A stretch of DNA of 64,000 nucleotides from Thiomicrorhabdus chilensis DSM 12352 (lineage in GTDB: Bacteria; Pseudomonadota; Gammaproteobacteria; Thiomicrospirales; Thiomicrospiraceae). This document shows positions 8,823 to 17,197 of the stretch, piece by piece. Both the position numbers and the translations under genes were made by a program. The notes beneath the pieces were generated by a model. That model saw only the letters and a program-made list of their open reading frames with translations. It was not told the DNA's origin and ran no database searches. The stretch covers positions 1,393,460 to 1,457,459 of the forward strand of contig NZ_KI519609.1 in the NCBI RefSeq assembly GCF_000483485.1. Reading direction: 5' to 3'. Numbering within the stretch: position 1 is the stretch's first letter; the number at the start of each line of letters is the position of its first letter.

Positions 8823-10448
8823 CTACAAAGCGTCCCGCACCAATTTGGGAGCGGAATTCAATAACTGCTGAGTATATTCATGCTGCGGATTGCCCATCAC
8901 CTCTTCAACCTCGCCCTGCTCGACAATTTTGCCCCGCTGCATTACGGCGACATGATGGGCAATGGCCGGAATGATCGACAGATCATGGGTAATGAACAAG
9001 TAAGACATCTGATACTCTTTCTGCAGATCATCCAGCAGAGCCAACACCTGAGCACGCACACTGACGTCCAAGGCACTGGTCGGCTCGTCACAAATAATCA
9101 GTTGCGGCTCCACAGCCAAAGCGCGCGCAATGCCGATACGTTGACGTTGGCCGCCCGAAAACTCGTGCGGGTAACGATGTTTATGTTCGGCCAACAAGCC
9201 AACTTGCTCAAGCAACTGCGTGATGCGCTGATTCTGCGCCTCCCTGCCCTTAGGACCAACCTGCAGGCTGTTCATGCCTTCGCGAATGATCTCACAGATG
9301 GTCATGCGCGGATTCAATGCCGAAAACGGATCCTGAAAAATCACCTGAACCTTTTTTCGGAATGGCTTCATCTGTCTTTCTGAAAGTTGCGTCAAATCCG
9401 TTTCCGGCAGTTGCTCATCATGAAATTCCACTGAACCATCGGTGGCGTTGACCAGTTTTAAAATCGCCTGACCAATGGTACTTTTTCCGCTGCCGGACTC
9501 TCCCACCAGCGCCAAGGTTTGGCCTTTGCGGATATTCAGGGTGACGCCATCTACCGCCTTCACATAGCCGACAGTCCTTTGAAACAAACCTTTCTTAATC
9601 GGAAAGTGCACCTTCAGATTACTCACCTGCAACAGCGTGCGACTCTCTTTAAGCGTACGGTAATCACGTTTGGGTACGGCATCCGCCAGAAGTTTTCGAG
9701 TATAAGGGTGTTGTGGAGAATCAAAAAAGTGCGCCTTCTCGGCCTGTTCAACGATCTCGCCCTGTTTCATCACCGCCACGCGATCAGCCATCTCATTGAC
9801 CACGCCCATATCGTGGGTGATAAATAGAATCGACAGGCCTCTTGCATCGCGAATCTGTTTAAGCAACTGTAAAACCTGGGCCTGAATGGTCACATCCAGC
9901 GCCGTCGTCGGCTCGTCGGCAATCAACAGATCGGGCTCACACGCCAAGGCCATGGCAATCATGACGCGTTGCTTTTGCCCTCCTGACAACTGGTGCGGAT
10001 ACCAGTCGTAACGGCTGTCCGCCTCAGGAATGCCCACCTCTTCAAACAGCTCCACCACTCTGGAACGGGCTTTTTTAGGGGATAGATGCAGGTGCACCCG
10101 TAACACTTCAGCGACCTGATCGCCAACCTTCATCACCGGATTCAACGAGGTCATCGGCTCCTGGAAAATCATCGCTACCTGTTTGCCGCGCACTTTCTGC
10201 ATCTGATGTTCCGGCAGGGAAAACAAGTCTTGCTGATTAAGCAAAATGTGTCCATCGGTGACTTGCAGAGCTTCCGGCAACAGGCGCATAATCGCCAGAC
10301 TGGTCAACGACTTTCCACTACCGGATTCGCCAACCAACGCAAAAATTTCCCCTGCCTGGATTTCAAAACTGATGTTTTGAATCAGAGCCGCTTGCTCTAC
10401 CTCCACTTGCAGATTTTTGACTTCTAATACCGGTTGGTTGGCTTGCAT
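8823..10448 (-). CDS. yejF: peptide ABC transporter, fused double ATPase (YejF/DppDF type)
   Basis: The 541-residue protein carries two complete ABC ATPase domains in tandem. The first has Walker A GESGSGKS near 40, signature LSGGQKQRV and Walker [13 protein letters not shown]. The second has Walker [10 protein letters not shown] near 318, signature FSGGQRQRI and [12 protein letters not shown]. Each half ends with the oligopeptide-family C-terminal extension ([16 protein letters not shown]). It powers uptake through the two adjacent permeases. The fused layout is that of YejF, of the YejABEF peptide/microcin C importer. The start ATG lies next to the stop of the upstream permease gene. Confidence 0.9.
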   Translation of the reverse strand: MQANQPVLEVKNLQVEVEQAALIQNISFEIQAGEIFALVGESGSGKSLTSLAIMRLLPEALQVTDGHILLNQQDLFSLPEHQMQKVRGKQVAMIFQEPMTSLNPVMKVGDQVAEVLRVHLHLSPKKARSRVVELFEEVGIPEADSRYDWYPHQLSGGQKQRVMIAMALACEPDLLIADEPTTALDVTIQAQVLQLLKQIRDARGLSILFITHDMGVVNEMADRVAVMKQGEIVEQAEKAHFFDSPQHPYTRKLLADAVPKRDYRTLKESRTLLQVSNLKVHFPIKKGLFQRTVGYVKAVDGVTLNIRKGQTLALVGESGSGKSTIGQAILKLVNATDGSVEFHDEQLPETDLTQLSERQMKPFRKKVQVIFQDPFSALNPRMTICEIIREGMNSLQVGPKGREAQNQRITQLLEQVGLLAEHKHRYPHEFSGGQRQRIGIARALAVEPQLIICDEPTSALDVSVRAQVLALLDDLQKEYQMSYLFITHDLSIIPAIAHHVAVMQRGKIVEQGEVEEVMGNPQHEYTQQLLNSAPKLVRDAL

Positions 10449-11791
10449 TATTTATGCCCTCTGGGATCTAACACCTGCTGCACTCTGTCGGAAAACAGAT
10501 TGGCGGCTAACACTAAAATAAACATGAAAAAGAAGGCCGAGAAAAGAGACCACCACACCATCGGCTCACGCGCCATTTCCAAACGCGCCTGATTGATCAT
10601 ATTGCCCCAGCTGTGCATGGTGGGATCGACCCCGACTCCGACATAAGACAATACCGCCTCGGCCAAGACCAGTCCGCTGAAATCGAGCACCACCGCAATC
10701 AATACGATATGCATGACATTGGGCATGATGTGACGGCCGATGATCTTGAAACGGCTCACTCCAAAAGCTCGGGCGGCGGCCACAAATTCAATCTGACTGA
10801 TTTTCAGCGTCTCGGCACGCAACAGACGGCATAAACCCGTCCAGCTGGTCATGCCCAAAATCAGAATCAAGAACAACAAGCGCACATCGGCACGCTCCTC
10901 GGTGGTGCTGAACCAGTCGGGATTATTGTTCATAATCACCTGCATCACCAAGACTGCGGCGGCGATTAACAAAACGCCTGGAATCGAATTCAGGGTCGTG
11001 TAGAGATATTGAATCACATCGTCCACCCAGCCTTTGAACAGGCCTGCTGAAATTCCGAGAATCAAAGAAACCGGCAACATCACCAGTGTGGTCAAGACCC
11101 CAATCAGAACCCCGGTGCGTATGCTCTTGAGCGATTCATACAAAACATCCCCGCCCACTTTATCCGTGCCCAGCACATGATACGAGAAACTTAACACATA
11201 CAGCCAGCTGAAAAATAGCACGATCACTAACAACGCGATATAGGCGGTGCGCCAAGGCAAACGCGTCTGATTCCGCCACACCTTGCCCGCATAAACCTTA
11301 AAGTCCAATGCATGTTGGCGGCTGCGCCACCAAAGATGCACAGCGATCAGCAACATGCCAATCAAAGCGCCCAGCCCCAAAGCCAATAAAGAGTGATTCA
11401 ATACGGAGGCGCCCGCATCGACATGGACTAACGGCAGATAGAGCTGCGCCACCTCTCCATTAGGCAAAATCTGCATCGAACGGTTATACTCGACTGTGGC
11501 GAAAGGAGCCGAATAGGTTCGCTCAGCACTGTGGGCCAAATGTGAAAACAGTGCATCCAAAAAGCTTTGCGAGGCTTGGCTGTTTTGCGCAAAATGAACC
11601 GAATCCAATAAGGCAATCAACACATAAATTAGCAACACCAACGCGGCAACCATCGCCACCTTGGATTCAAACACCTGTAACCACTGCTTTCTGACTTGGG
11701 CGGATCGTCCAATCAAACGACCCCATGCCAGCAGCGCAAGGATCAAACCCCAGATCATCATATCTGTCCACAATAGTGAGACTGTCATCAC
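10448..11791 (-). CDS. yejE: peptide ABC transporter permease (YejE/OppC type)
   Basis: A 447-residue BPD-type permease, longer than typical OppC/YejE proteins because of an N-terminal extension with three predicted membrane segments and a periplasmic loop (about residues 1-200). The core domain carries HVLGTDKVGGDVL and the EAA loop EFVAAARAFGVSRFKIIGRH that contacts the ATPase. Its start overlaps the upstream permease stop by 4 bp (ATGA). A copy of the dispersed element (core 11039-11046) is read as SAGLFKGW. Confidence 0.9.
   Translation of the reverse strand: MMTVSLLWTDMMIWGLILALLAWGRLIGRSAQVRKQWLQVFESKVAMVAALVLLIYVLIALLDSVHFAQNSQASQSFLDALFSHLAHSAERTYSAPFATVEYNRSMQILPNGEVAQLYLPLVHVDAGASVLNHSLLALGLGALIGMLLIAVHLWWRSRQHALDFKVYAGKVWRNQTRLPWRTAYIALLVIVLFFSWLYVLSFSYHVLGTDKVGGDVLYESLKSIRTGVLIGVLTTLVMLPVSLILGISAGLFKGWVDDVIQYLYTTLNSIPGVLLIAAAVLVMQVIMNNNPDWFSTTEERADVRLLFLILILGMTSWTGLCRLLRAETLKISQIEFVAAARAFGVSRFKIIGRHIMPNVMHIVLIAVVLDFSGLVLAEAVLSYVGVGVDPTMHSWGNMINQARLEMAREPMVWWSLFSAFFFMFILVLAANLFSDRVQQVLDPRGHK
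11035..11055 (+). repeat. dispersed CAGGCCTG element inside yejE
   Basis: Core 11039-11046, tail CTGAAATT. Read on the minus strand in the codons for ISAGLF. Confidence 0.7.
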
Positions 11792-12765
11792 TGCAACCTC
11801 ACTCTGGGATCAAAATAGGTGTAGGAAATGTCGGTCAGAATCAAACCGATGATGTACAGCACCGAACCCAAAAACACCATCGACTTGACGATTGAAAAAT
11901 CCTGGGCATTGATGGCGTCGATTGTGTAGCTCCCCAAACCGGGAATGCCAAAAAACGATTCCATAATCAGGCTACCCATAAACAGAGTGGGAATCACCAC
12001 CACCACGCCGGTCAATATCGGCAAGAGGCCGTTTTGTAGAACATGGGCAAACAACACCTTGATCTCAGACAAGCCTTTGGCACGAGCGGTGCGTACATAA
12101 TCCTTATTGATCTCTTCAAGGAACAGGCTGCGATACCAACGGATGCCGCTGCCCAAACCGGCAAAGACCCCGATCAAAACCGGCAGAATCAAAAACTTGA
12201 GTCCCTCCCAGCCACTCTCGTAACCCGATATCGGCACCCAATGCCAAATCTTGCTGAACAATACTTGACCGGCGATGATGTAAAACAGCCCTGAAATCGA
12301 CATGATCGCGACCGCCACCATCATGGTGGCCGTATCCAGAACCGAACCACGGAACAGGACAATCAACAACGCCAAAGCGATATTGGTCACCAACCCAATG
12401 ATGAACGTCGGCAAGGCAATGGCCAGACTGGGCCACATGCGTTCATAGATATCTGCCGAGATCTGCCGTCCCGAATCGGACTGTCCAAAATCGAATACAA
12501 ACAGCTTTAAAGACTGTTCCACAAACAGGGTTTCGCTGATTTTAGACAGGCCTGCCGATTCCGTATTGAAAAACAATGGCTTATCGTAACCGTGATCGAC
12601 CTTCCAGGCCTGGATCATTTCCGGCGTGGTCTGTTTGGCGCCAAGTTGGGCACGCGCCATGTCGTCCGGCGTATTCACCATGAAAAACAGCGCAAAGGTA
12701 ATCAAATTTACACCAATAAGAATCGGAACGGCAAACAACAATCGCCGCACAATATAGGCAAACAT
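11788..12765 (-). CDS. yejB: peptide ABC transporter permease (YejB/OppB type)
   Basis: A 325-residue permease with the OppB/YejB N-terminus (FAYIVRRLLFAVPILIGV) and the EAA loop DYVRTARAKGLSEIKVLFAH. The ATG at 12765 is chosen because GAGGAGAAGG lies directly upstream and family members start here. It overlaps the stop of the binding-protein gene by one base (TGATG), indicating translational coupling. It forms the membrane pore with the YejE-type subunit. Confidence 0.9.
   Translation of the reverse strand: MFAYIVRRLLFAVPILIGVNLITFALFFMVNTPDDMARAQLGAKQTTPEMIQAWKVDHGYDKPLFFNTESAGLSKISETLFVEQSLKLFVFDFGQSDSGRQISADIYERMWPSLAIALPTFIIGLVTNIALALLIVLFRGSVLDTATMMVAVAIMSISGLFYIIAGQVLFSKIWHWVPISGYESGWEGLKFLILPVLIGVFAGLGSGIRWYRSLFLEEINKDYVRTARAKGLSEIKVLFAHVLQNGLLPILTGVVVVIPTLFMGSLIMESFFGIPGLGSYTIDAINAQDFSIVKSMVFLGSVLYIIGLILTDISYTYFDPRVRLQ
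12544..12562 (+). repeat. dispersed CAGGCCTG element inside yejB
   Basis: Core 12547-12554, tail CCGATTCC, read in the codons for ESAGLSK. A further bare core occurs at 12605-12612. Confidence 0.65.
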
Positions 12766-14993
12766 CACCCTTCTCCTCGCTGCTTCGAATCCGGTACAAT
12801 CACCGAACCTTGCCGTGCACGGTAGGCTCTCACCAGAGGGTAAACCGAACCGAGTAAGACTAGAACCAGAATCAACAAAGGCCACACAACCGGTTGATTC
12901 CATTGATTTTGCTTGGCATATCGCTGTTCAGCATCAATGCGTTTGTATTTGATGGTGTTGTTCGCCAACGGGTTCGGCCAGACATTATGATACCAACCAT
13001 GATAAAGCGCCAGCGACTTGGGGTAGAAACCCCATACCCAAGGTGCATCCTGGCGGACAATGTCGAGCATTTGCCGAATCAGACGCAAACGCTCTGCGGA
13101 ATTTTGCATGGTTTTAATCTGTTCAAACAGCGCATTGAATTGCGGATTATCGTAATTGGCACTGTTGATTCCGGCGCCATTGGTATGAATCGCCGCATTG
13201 CCGCCATACAGCAAAAATAGAAAATTTTCCGGATCCGGGTAGTCGGCATTCCAGCCCCACACAAACATCTGAGCTTTGGCACCGCGAACCTTATCCTGAA
13301 AACGGTTGTAGTCGGTGGCACGAATCACCAATTCAATGCCTAACTTTTCAAACTGCTTGCGATACCAGCTCAACATTGACTTGCTGTCCGGGCCGGTTGC
13401 CGGGGTATCGAAATAGAGGGTCAACGACGTTCCGTCTCGCATTTTTCCGCCGGGATAGCCCGCTTCTGCCAACAATTGCTTGGCCGTTTCCAATGATTGA
13501 CGCTGCGCGCTGCCATTACGCCACTCATGCACATAAGGATTGATGCCGTCCTTTCCCTCTATAAACCCGGCAATCCCCGGAGGTATTGGCCCTTGCGCCG
13601 CGACACCACGGCCATTCAAGAAAATAGAAATATACTCTTCGTAATTAATGGCGATGCTCAATGCCTGACGCAATTTTTGCTGCTTTTCGGAATAGCCGCC
13701 CACCACCGGATCGGCCATATTGAAACCCAAATACATAATGGTCGGTTGAATCACATTCAGAAACTGTATGTTCTTTTGCCGCATTTCATCGGTGAGCTGC
13801 ATGCCGCCACTGGCATTGACCGAAACCGCTTGGTCAAAGCTGTCCGAGCTCACACCCGAGGCGTCATAGTAACCTTGCAAAAATTTGTTCCATAAAGGGA
13901 CATTCTCTTTCTCCAGCGAATAGACCACCTCTTTAATTAATGGCAAACGTTTACCTGCATCCTTGAGCAAAACAGGATCCGCACCTTCCGCCAAGCCGGA
14001 ATCGGGATAATAGTCTTCATGAAAATTAGGATTGGCCAACAGACGCATGCGCTTATTAGGGTTGTTTTCGGCCAACATGTAAGGCCCGGTTCCTACTGGA
14101 GCAGTGTCCAATGTCAGATTCTTTTCAACCAGGCCTGCTTGATTGTAAAAGCGCTCAACTTCCCACGGAATGGGGGCGAAAAAGTTCATCGCCAACCAAT
14201 ACTGAAATTGCGGGTAACGTCCTTCAATACGAATAATAAAGTTATATTTATCAACAACCTGAACGCCTTTAATGCGATAGTCATTCAAGTCAAAATCAAA
14301 TGAATCTGCGGATTCGGAACTTTCAGATTGATAGGCAAGGCTGACCTCGTCAGAAAATTCTTGAAGACCGACAATATAGTGATTCATAGTGTCAAGAATC
14401 GGAGAATGGTTTTGGCGTAACCCCATGCGTTTGATTGCATACACATAATCTTCTGCAACGAGTTCACGCGAGGCCGTCTCACCGAAGTCGGATAGAGTGT
14501 TTATTGGTGCTAATTGAGTCGGGCTTAAATGGAGATATTTCTGCGCCCCATCGGCTTTTTTGACAAAAGCCGGATGCGGTTGATAACGGATACCGGGCTT
14601 TAAGCTCAAATGATATTCACTGAAAGCTATGTTGGATGTTTCTGCCTTTTCATCAAGAACCTTGCCCTGTGCATCCAGATAACGTACTTGGGGCATTTGC
14701 GTCAAGGTCAGCGGTTCGAGTTCATAGGGTCTTTTCAGGTAATGGTATTGCAGTGGCGGTTCATAAATCTGCCCTAGAATCGCCGCTTCGTTAGAACTGT
14801 ATGAGACCACCGGATCCAGGTGTTTTGGCGGTTCTGAAAACGAGCTGAACAAGGTCGGGCTCTGAACCTGCTGGGCGCTGTAAGGCTGATTCCAAAGGCC
14901 TGATTCACACCCTGACAAAACAAACAGCATAACGAAGATAACAGAATAAAAACCGCGTCTTAGCACACTCTGTAATCCAAATTCGTTAAGCAT
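12765..14993 (-). CDS. yejA: peptide ABC transporter substrate-binding lipoprotein (family 5)
   Basis: About 742 residues of the SBP_bac_5 family. The signal peptide ends in a lipobox (VLSGC, Cys29, then Glu), so it is probably an anchored lipoprotein; YejA itself is a soluble periplasmic protein. Family features are LDPVVSYSSNEAAILGQIYE near the N-terminus, LRQALSIAINYE and the YPDPENFLFLLYGG segment. A C-terminal stretch (QPVVWPLLILVLVLLGSVYPLV) looks like a transmembrane helix, which is unusual for a binding protein. The ATG at 14993 gives a normal signal peptide; a TTG at 15023 also opens the frame. First gene of the importer operon. Confidence 0.85.
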   Translation of the reverse strand: MLNEFGLQSVLRRGFYSVIFVMLFVLSGCESGLWNQPYSAQQVQSPTLFSSFSEPPKHLDPVVSYSSNEAAILGQIYEPPLQYHYLKRPYELEPLTLTQMPQVRYLDAQGKVLDEKAETSNIAFSEYHLSLKPGIRYQPHPAFVKKADGAQKYLHLSPTQLAPINTLSDFGETASRELVAEDYVYAIKRMGLRQNHSPILDTMNHYIVGLQEFSDEVSLAYQSESSESADSFDFDLNDYRIKGVQVVDKYNFIIRIEGRYPQFQYWLAMNFFAPIPWEVERFYNQAGLVEKNLTLDTAPVGTGPYMLAENNPNKRMRLLANPNFHEDYYPDSGLAEGADPVLLKDAGKRLPLIKEVVYSLEKENVPLWNKFLQGYYDASGVSSDSFDQAVSVNASGGMQLTDEMRQKNIQFLNVIQPTIMYLGFNMADPVVGGYSEKQQKLRQALSIAINYEEYISIFLNGRGVAAQGPIPPGIAGFIEGKDGINPYVHEWRNGSAQRQSLETAKQLLAEAGYPGGKMRDGTSLTLYFDTPATGPDSKSMLSWYRKQFEKLGIELVIRATDYNRFQDKVRGAKAQMFVWGWNADYPDPENFLFLLYGGNAAIHTNGAGINSANYDNPQFNALFEQIKTMQNSAERLRLIRQMLDIVRQDAPWVWGFYPKSLALYHGWYHNVWPNPLANNTIKYKRIDAEQRYAKQNQWNQPVVWPLLILVLVLLGSVYPLVRAYRARQGSVIVPDSKQRGEG
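14128..14145 (+). repeat. dispersed CAGGCCTG element inside yejA
   Basis: Core 14130-14137, tail CTTGATTG, read in the codons for QAGLVEK. Confidence 0.6.
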
Positions 14994-15201
14994 AATGTTA
15001 TGAAACCAACCTCTCACAAACAAACCGTTTTAATTCTTGAAGAACTGCCATTATAGCGAATAAATTCAATTAAATTAGCGTTATAATGCCACTATTATTC
15101 TTAATAGCAAAACTTAAATCAATCACCAGAACGGCCGTTGATTTACACTGCCATAAGTGCAAACTCAGCCAAGTCGTCATTCATCAAACGGAGAAATCGT
15201 G

Positions 15202-15981
15202 ATGGGATTCCTAAGCGGAAAAAAAGCCTTAATCATTGGCGTAGCCAACAACAAATCAATCGCCTACGGCATTGCCAAACAGATGCATGAGCAAGGTGCA
15301 GAAATCGCCTTGACGTATCAAAACGAAAAACTCAAAGGGCGAGTCGAAAAGATCGCTGAAGAACTGGGCTCTTCAATCGTATTGCCACTTGATGTCGCCA
15401 ACGATGCCGAAATTGATAGAGTATTTGCCGAATTAGGCAAAAGCTGGACTGACGGCTTGGATATTCTAGTTCACTCCGTAGCATTCGCACCTCGTGAAGA
15501 ACTGGAAGGCCGCATGATTGATGCTTCCACACGTGAAGGTTTCAAGATTGCCCACGATATCTCAGCATACAGCCTGACCGCCTGCACAAAAGCGGCCTAC
15601 AGCATGCTGAAAGCTAAAAACGGTTCAGTCATGACAGTATCCTATCTGGGAGCGGAACGTGCGGTGCCAAACTACAATGTAATGGGCATTGCCAAAGCCT
15701 CTCTGGAAGCGACGGTGCGTTACCTGGCGGCCGATCTGGGTCAAGACGGCATCCGCGTCAATGCGGTATCCGCAGGGCCTATTCGCACGCTGGCAGCCGC
15801 TGGCATCAAGGATTTCCGTTCCATGCTCGATAAAGCGGCTTCAGCCACGCCGCTACGCCGCAACGTAAGCATTGAAGAAGTCGGCAATACCGCAGCTTTC
15901 TTATGCTCCGACCTAGCATCAGGGATCACCGGTGAAATCACTTACGTAGATGGTGGCTACAACGTGACCGCTTCAACCTAA
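15202..15981 (+). CDS. fabI: enoyl-[acyl-carrier-protein] reductase (NADH), FabI
   Basis: A 259-residue SDR-fold enoyl-ACP reductase that catalyses the last step of each fatty-acid elongation cycle. Family features are the cofactor motif [13 protein letters not shown] and the active-site residues Y148, Y158 and K165 in [19 protein letters not shown], matching Y146, Y156 and K163 of E. coli FabI. The ATG at 15202 is chosen because GGAGAAATCGTG precedes it. The gene stands alone and is followed by a strong terminator. Confidence 0.96.
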   Translation: MGFLSGKKALIIGVANNKSIAYGIAKQMHEQGAEIALTYQNEKLKGRVEKIAEELGSSIVLPLDVANDAEIDRVFAELGKSWTDGLDILVHSVAFAPREELEGRMIDASTREGFKIAHDISAYSLTACTKAAYSMLKAKNGSVMTVSYLGAERAVPNYNVMGIAKASLEATVRYLAADLGQDGIRVNAVSAGPIRTLAAAGIKDFRSMLDKAASATPLRRNVSIEEVGNTAAFLCSDLASGITGEITYVDGGYNVTAST

Positions 15982-16002
15982 GTTCACACAGTGCGCTTAC
16001 AG

Positions 16003-16028
16003 AACCGCATTTTATATGCGGTTTTTTT
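16003..16028 (+). terminator. rho-independent terminator after fabI
   Basis: 8-bp stem AACCGCAT/ATGCGGTT with a 5-nt loop, followed by TTTTT. Confidence 0.85.
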
Positions 16029-16135
16029 ATACCTGTTGTTTATTAAGCCCAAGACATGACAATACAAACCTATAAAACCTACACCTTATAGAGCTTGATG
16101 AGACAGGCTTAAATTGGACAATAATGAACAGAGCC

Positions 16136-16159
16136 AGACAGGCCTGCTCATTTTAAAAA
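16136..16159 (+). repeat. dispersed CAGGCCTG element, fabI-tRNA intergenic
   Basis: Core 16139-16146 in AGACAGGCCTGCTCATTTT, full consensus. The 16029-16220 interval holds no other recognisable feature. Confidence 0.8.
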
Positions 16160-16220
16160 GCAGCGCAAAACAGAAGCATGAATAAAAAACGGAACTTGGA
16201 AATTCATTGTGCTAAAAACG

Positions 16221-16260
16221 AAAAAAGCAGTGACTGACAAATCAGACACTGCTTTTCTTT
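16221..16260 (-). terminator. terminator of the tRNA operon
   Basis: Read leftward: AAAAGCAGTG, CTGA, loop, TCAG, CACTGCTTTTTT. A long stem with one internal mismatch and a T-run, directly after the last tRNA-Asp. Confidence 0.85.
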
Positions 16261-16263
16261 TAA

Positions 16264-16340
16264 TGGCGGAGCGGACGGGATTCGAACCCGCGACCTCCTG
16301 CGTGACAGGCAAGCATTCTAACCAGCTGAACTACCGCTCC
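16264..16340 (-). tRNA. tRNA-Asp (GTC), copy 2
   Basis: 77 nt including an encoded CCA. Acceptor GGAGCGG pairs with CCGCTCC, the T-loop is GGTTCGAAT, and the anticodon loop CTGTCAC gives GTC. Identical in sequence to the copy at 16526-16602. Confidence 0.97.
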
Positions 16341-16348
16341 GAATTGTA

Positions 16349-16424
16349 TGGTGGGTGATACTGGGCTCGAACCAGTGACCCTCGCCTTGTAAGGGCGATG
16401 CTCTCCCAACTGAGCTAATCACCC
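16349..16424 (-). tRNA. tRNA-Val (TAC), copy 2
   Basis: 76 nt including encoded CCA. Acceptor GGGTGAT/ATCACCC, anticodon loop CTTACAA gives TAC. Identical to the copy at 16604-16679. It precedes tRNA-Asp in transcription order. Confidence 0.97.
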
Positions 16425-16493
16425 AGGATAATACCAAAACGTCTTATGGGTTGCGCTTCGGTTACTTATTGCAAACTCCTGTAGATTTGCAAT

Positions 16494-16518
16494 AAAAAAG
16501 GTAGCTACAAACTACCTT
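16494..16518 (-). terminator. terminator between the two tRNA pairs
   Basis: Read leftward: AAGGTAG, 7-nt loop, CTACCTT followed by further Ts. A second perfect 10-bp hairpin (TTATTGCAAA ... TTTGCAATAA, 16468-16493 region) sits immediately beyond it. It may limit readthrough into the second tRNA pair. Confidence 0.65.
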
Positions 16519-16525
16519 ATAAATA

Positions 16526-16602
16526 TGGCGGAGCGGACGGGATTCGAACCCGCGACCTCCTGCGTGACAGGCAAGCATTCTAACCAGCTGAACTACCGCT
16601 CC
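16526..16602 (-). tRNA. tRNA-Asp (GTC), copy 1
   Basis: 77 nt with encoded CCA; same fold and anticodon GTC as the copy at 16264-16340. One base separates it from the upstream tRNA-Val. Confidence 0.97.
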
Positions 16603-16603
16603 G

Positions 16604-16679
16604 TGGTGGGTGATACTGGGCTCGAACCAGTGACCCTCGCCTTGTAAGGGCGATGCTCTCCCAACTGAGCTAATCACCC
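16604..16679 (-). tRNA. tRNA-Val (TAC), copy 1
   Basis: 76 nt with encoded CCA and anticodon TAC. First gene of the tRNA unit, about 60 nt downstream of a consensus promoter. Confidence 0.97.
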
Positions 16680-16741
16680 AATCAAACCGCCTATTTCAAG
16701 CCTTTCGGCTATCAATCTGCTGTGCTTAATTGATGTGGCGT

Positions 16742-16769
16742 ATTATAGGGAGTTGGGAGAAGTTGTCAA
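16742..16769 (-). promoter_or_regulatory. sigma70-type promoter of the tRNA operon
   Basis: On the minus strand, TTGACA (16769-16764) and TATAAT (16747-16742) are perfect -35 and -10 hexamers with 16-nt spacing, pointing at the tRNA-Val gene. Confidence 0.85.
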
Positions 16770-16807
16770 TTAAATTCGTATGATTTTTTACAAAATTTTG
16801 ACAGATC

Positions 16808-17080
16808 TTAGTTTACTGCATCTTTTAGGGCTTTACCGGCAGAGAACTTAGGAACCTTAGCCGCTGGAATCTGCATTTCAGCACCAGTTTGAGGGTTACG
16901 ACCAGTACGTGCAGAACGCTCACCAACCTTGAAAGTACCGAAACCGATAATGGCTACAGCATCACCTTTACTCAAAGCACCCGTGATAGAAGAAACGGTC
17001 GCATCTAATGCACGCGCTGCGTCTGCTTTTGTTAATCCGGCTTCTTCTGCGATTGCACTTACTAATTCTGATTTATTCAT
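16808..17080 (-). CDS. hupB: DNA-binding protein HU
   Basis: A 90-residue HU/IHF family protein. Typical marks are the N-terminal helices ([16 protein letters not shown]), the [21 protein letters not shown] beta-arm and [13 protein letters not shown] at the end. It is a nucleoid protein that binds DNA without strong sequence preference. It sits directly downstream of lon, as hupB does in E. coli. A hairpin (TTCTAGC ... GCTAGAA, 17118-17140) lies in the lon-hupB gap but has no T-run. Confidence 0.96.
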   Translation of the reverse strand: MNKSELVSAIAEEAGLTKADAARALDATVSSITGALSKGDAVAIIGFGTFKVGERSARTGRNPQTGAEMQIPAAKVPKFSAGKALKDAVN

Positions 17081-17197
17081 TTGTTAATCTCCATGAGTAC
17101 CATATATTTGTTTAGATTCTAGCGCCAGTCAAGGGCTAGAACCATTTATAGCAATCCTTGCTCAACAGTGTCAAGTAAAAATCCGCTAATTTACGAA

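Noticed and set aside
16462-16677. 71-codon leftward frame across the tRNA genes
   Set aside because: It reads through tRNA-Val and tRNA-Asp (the familiar VVQLVRML/GGRGFESRPLRH translation artefact) and is not a gene.
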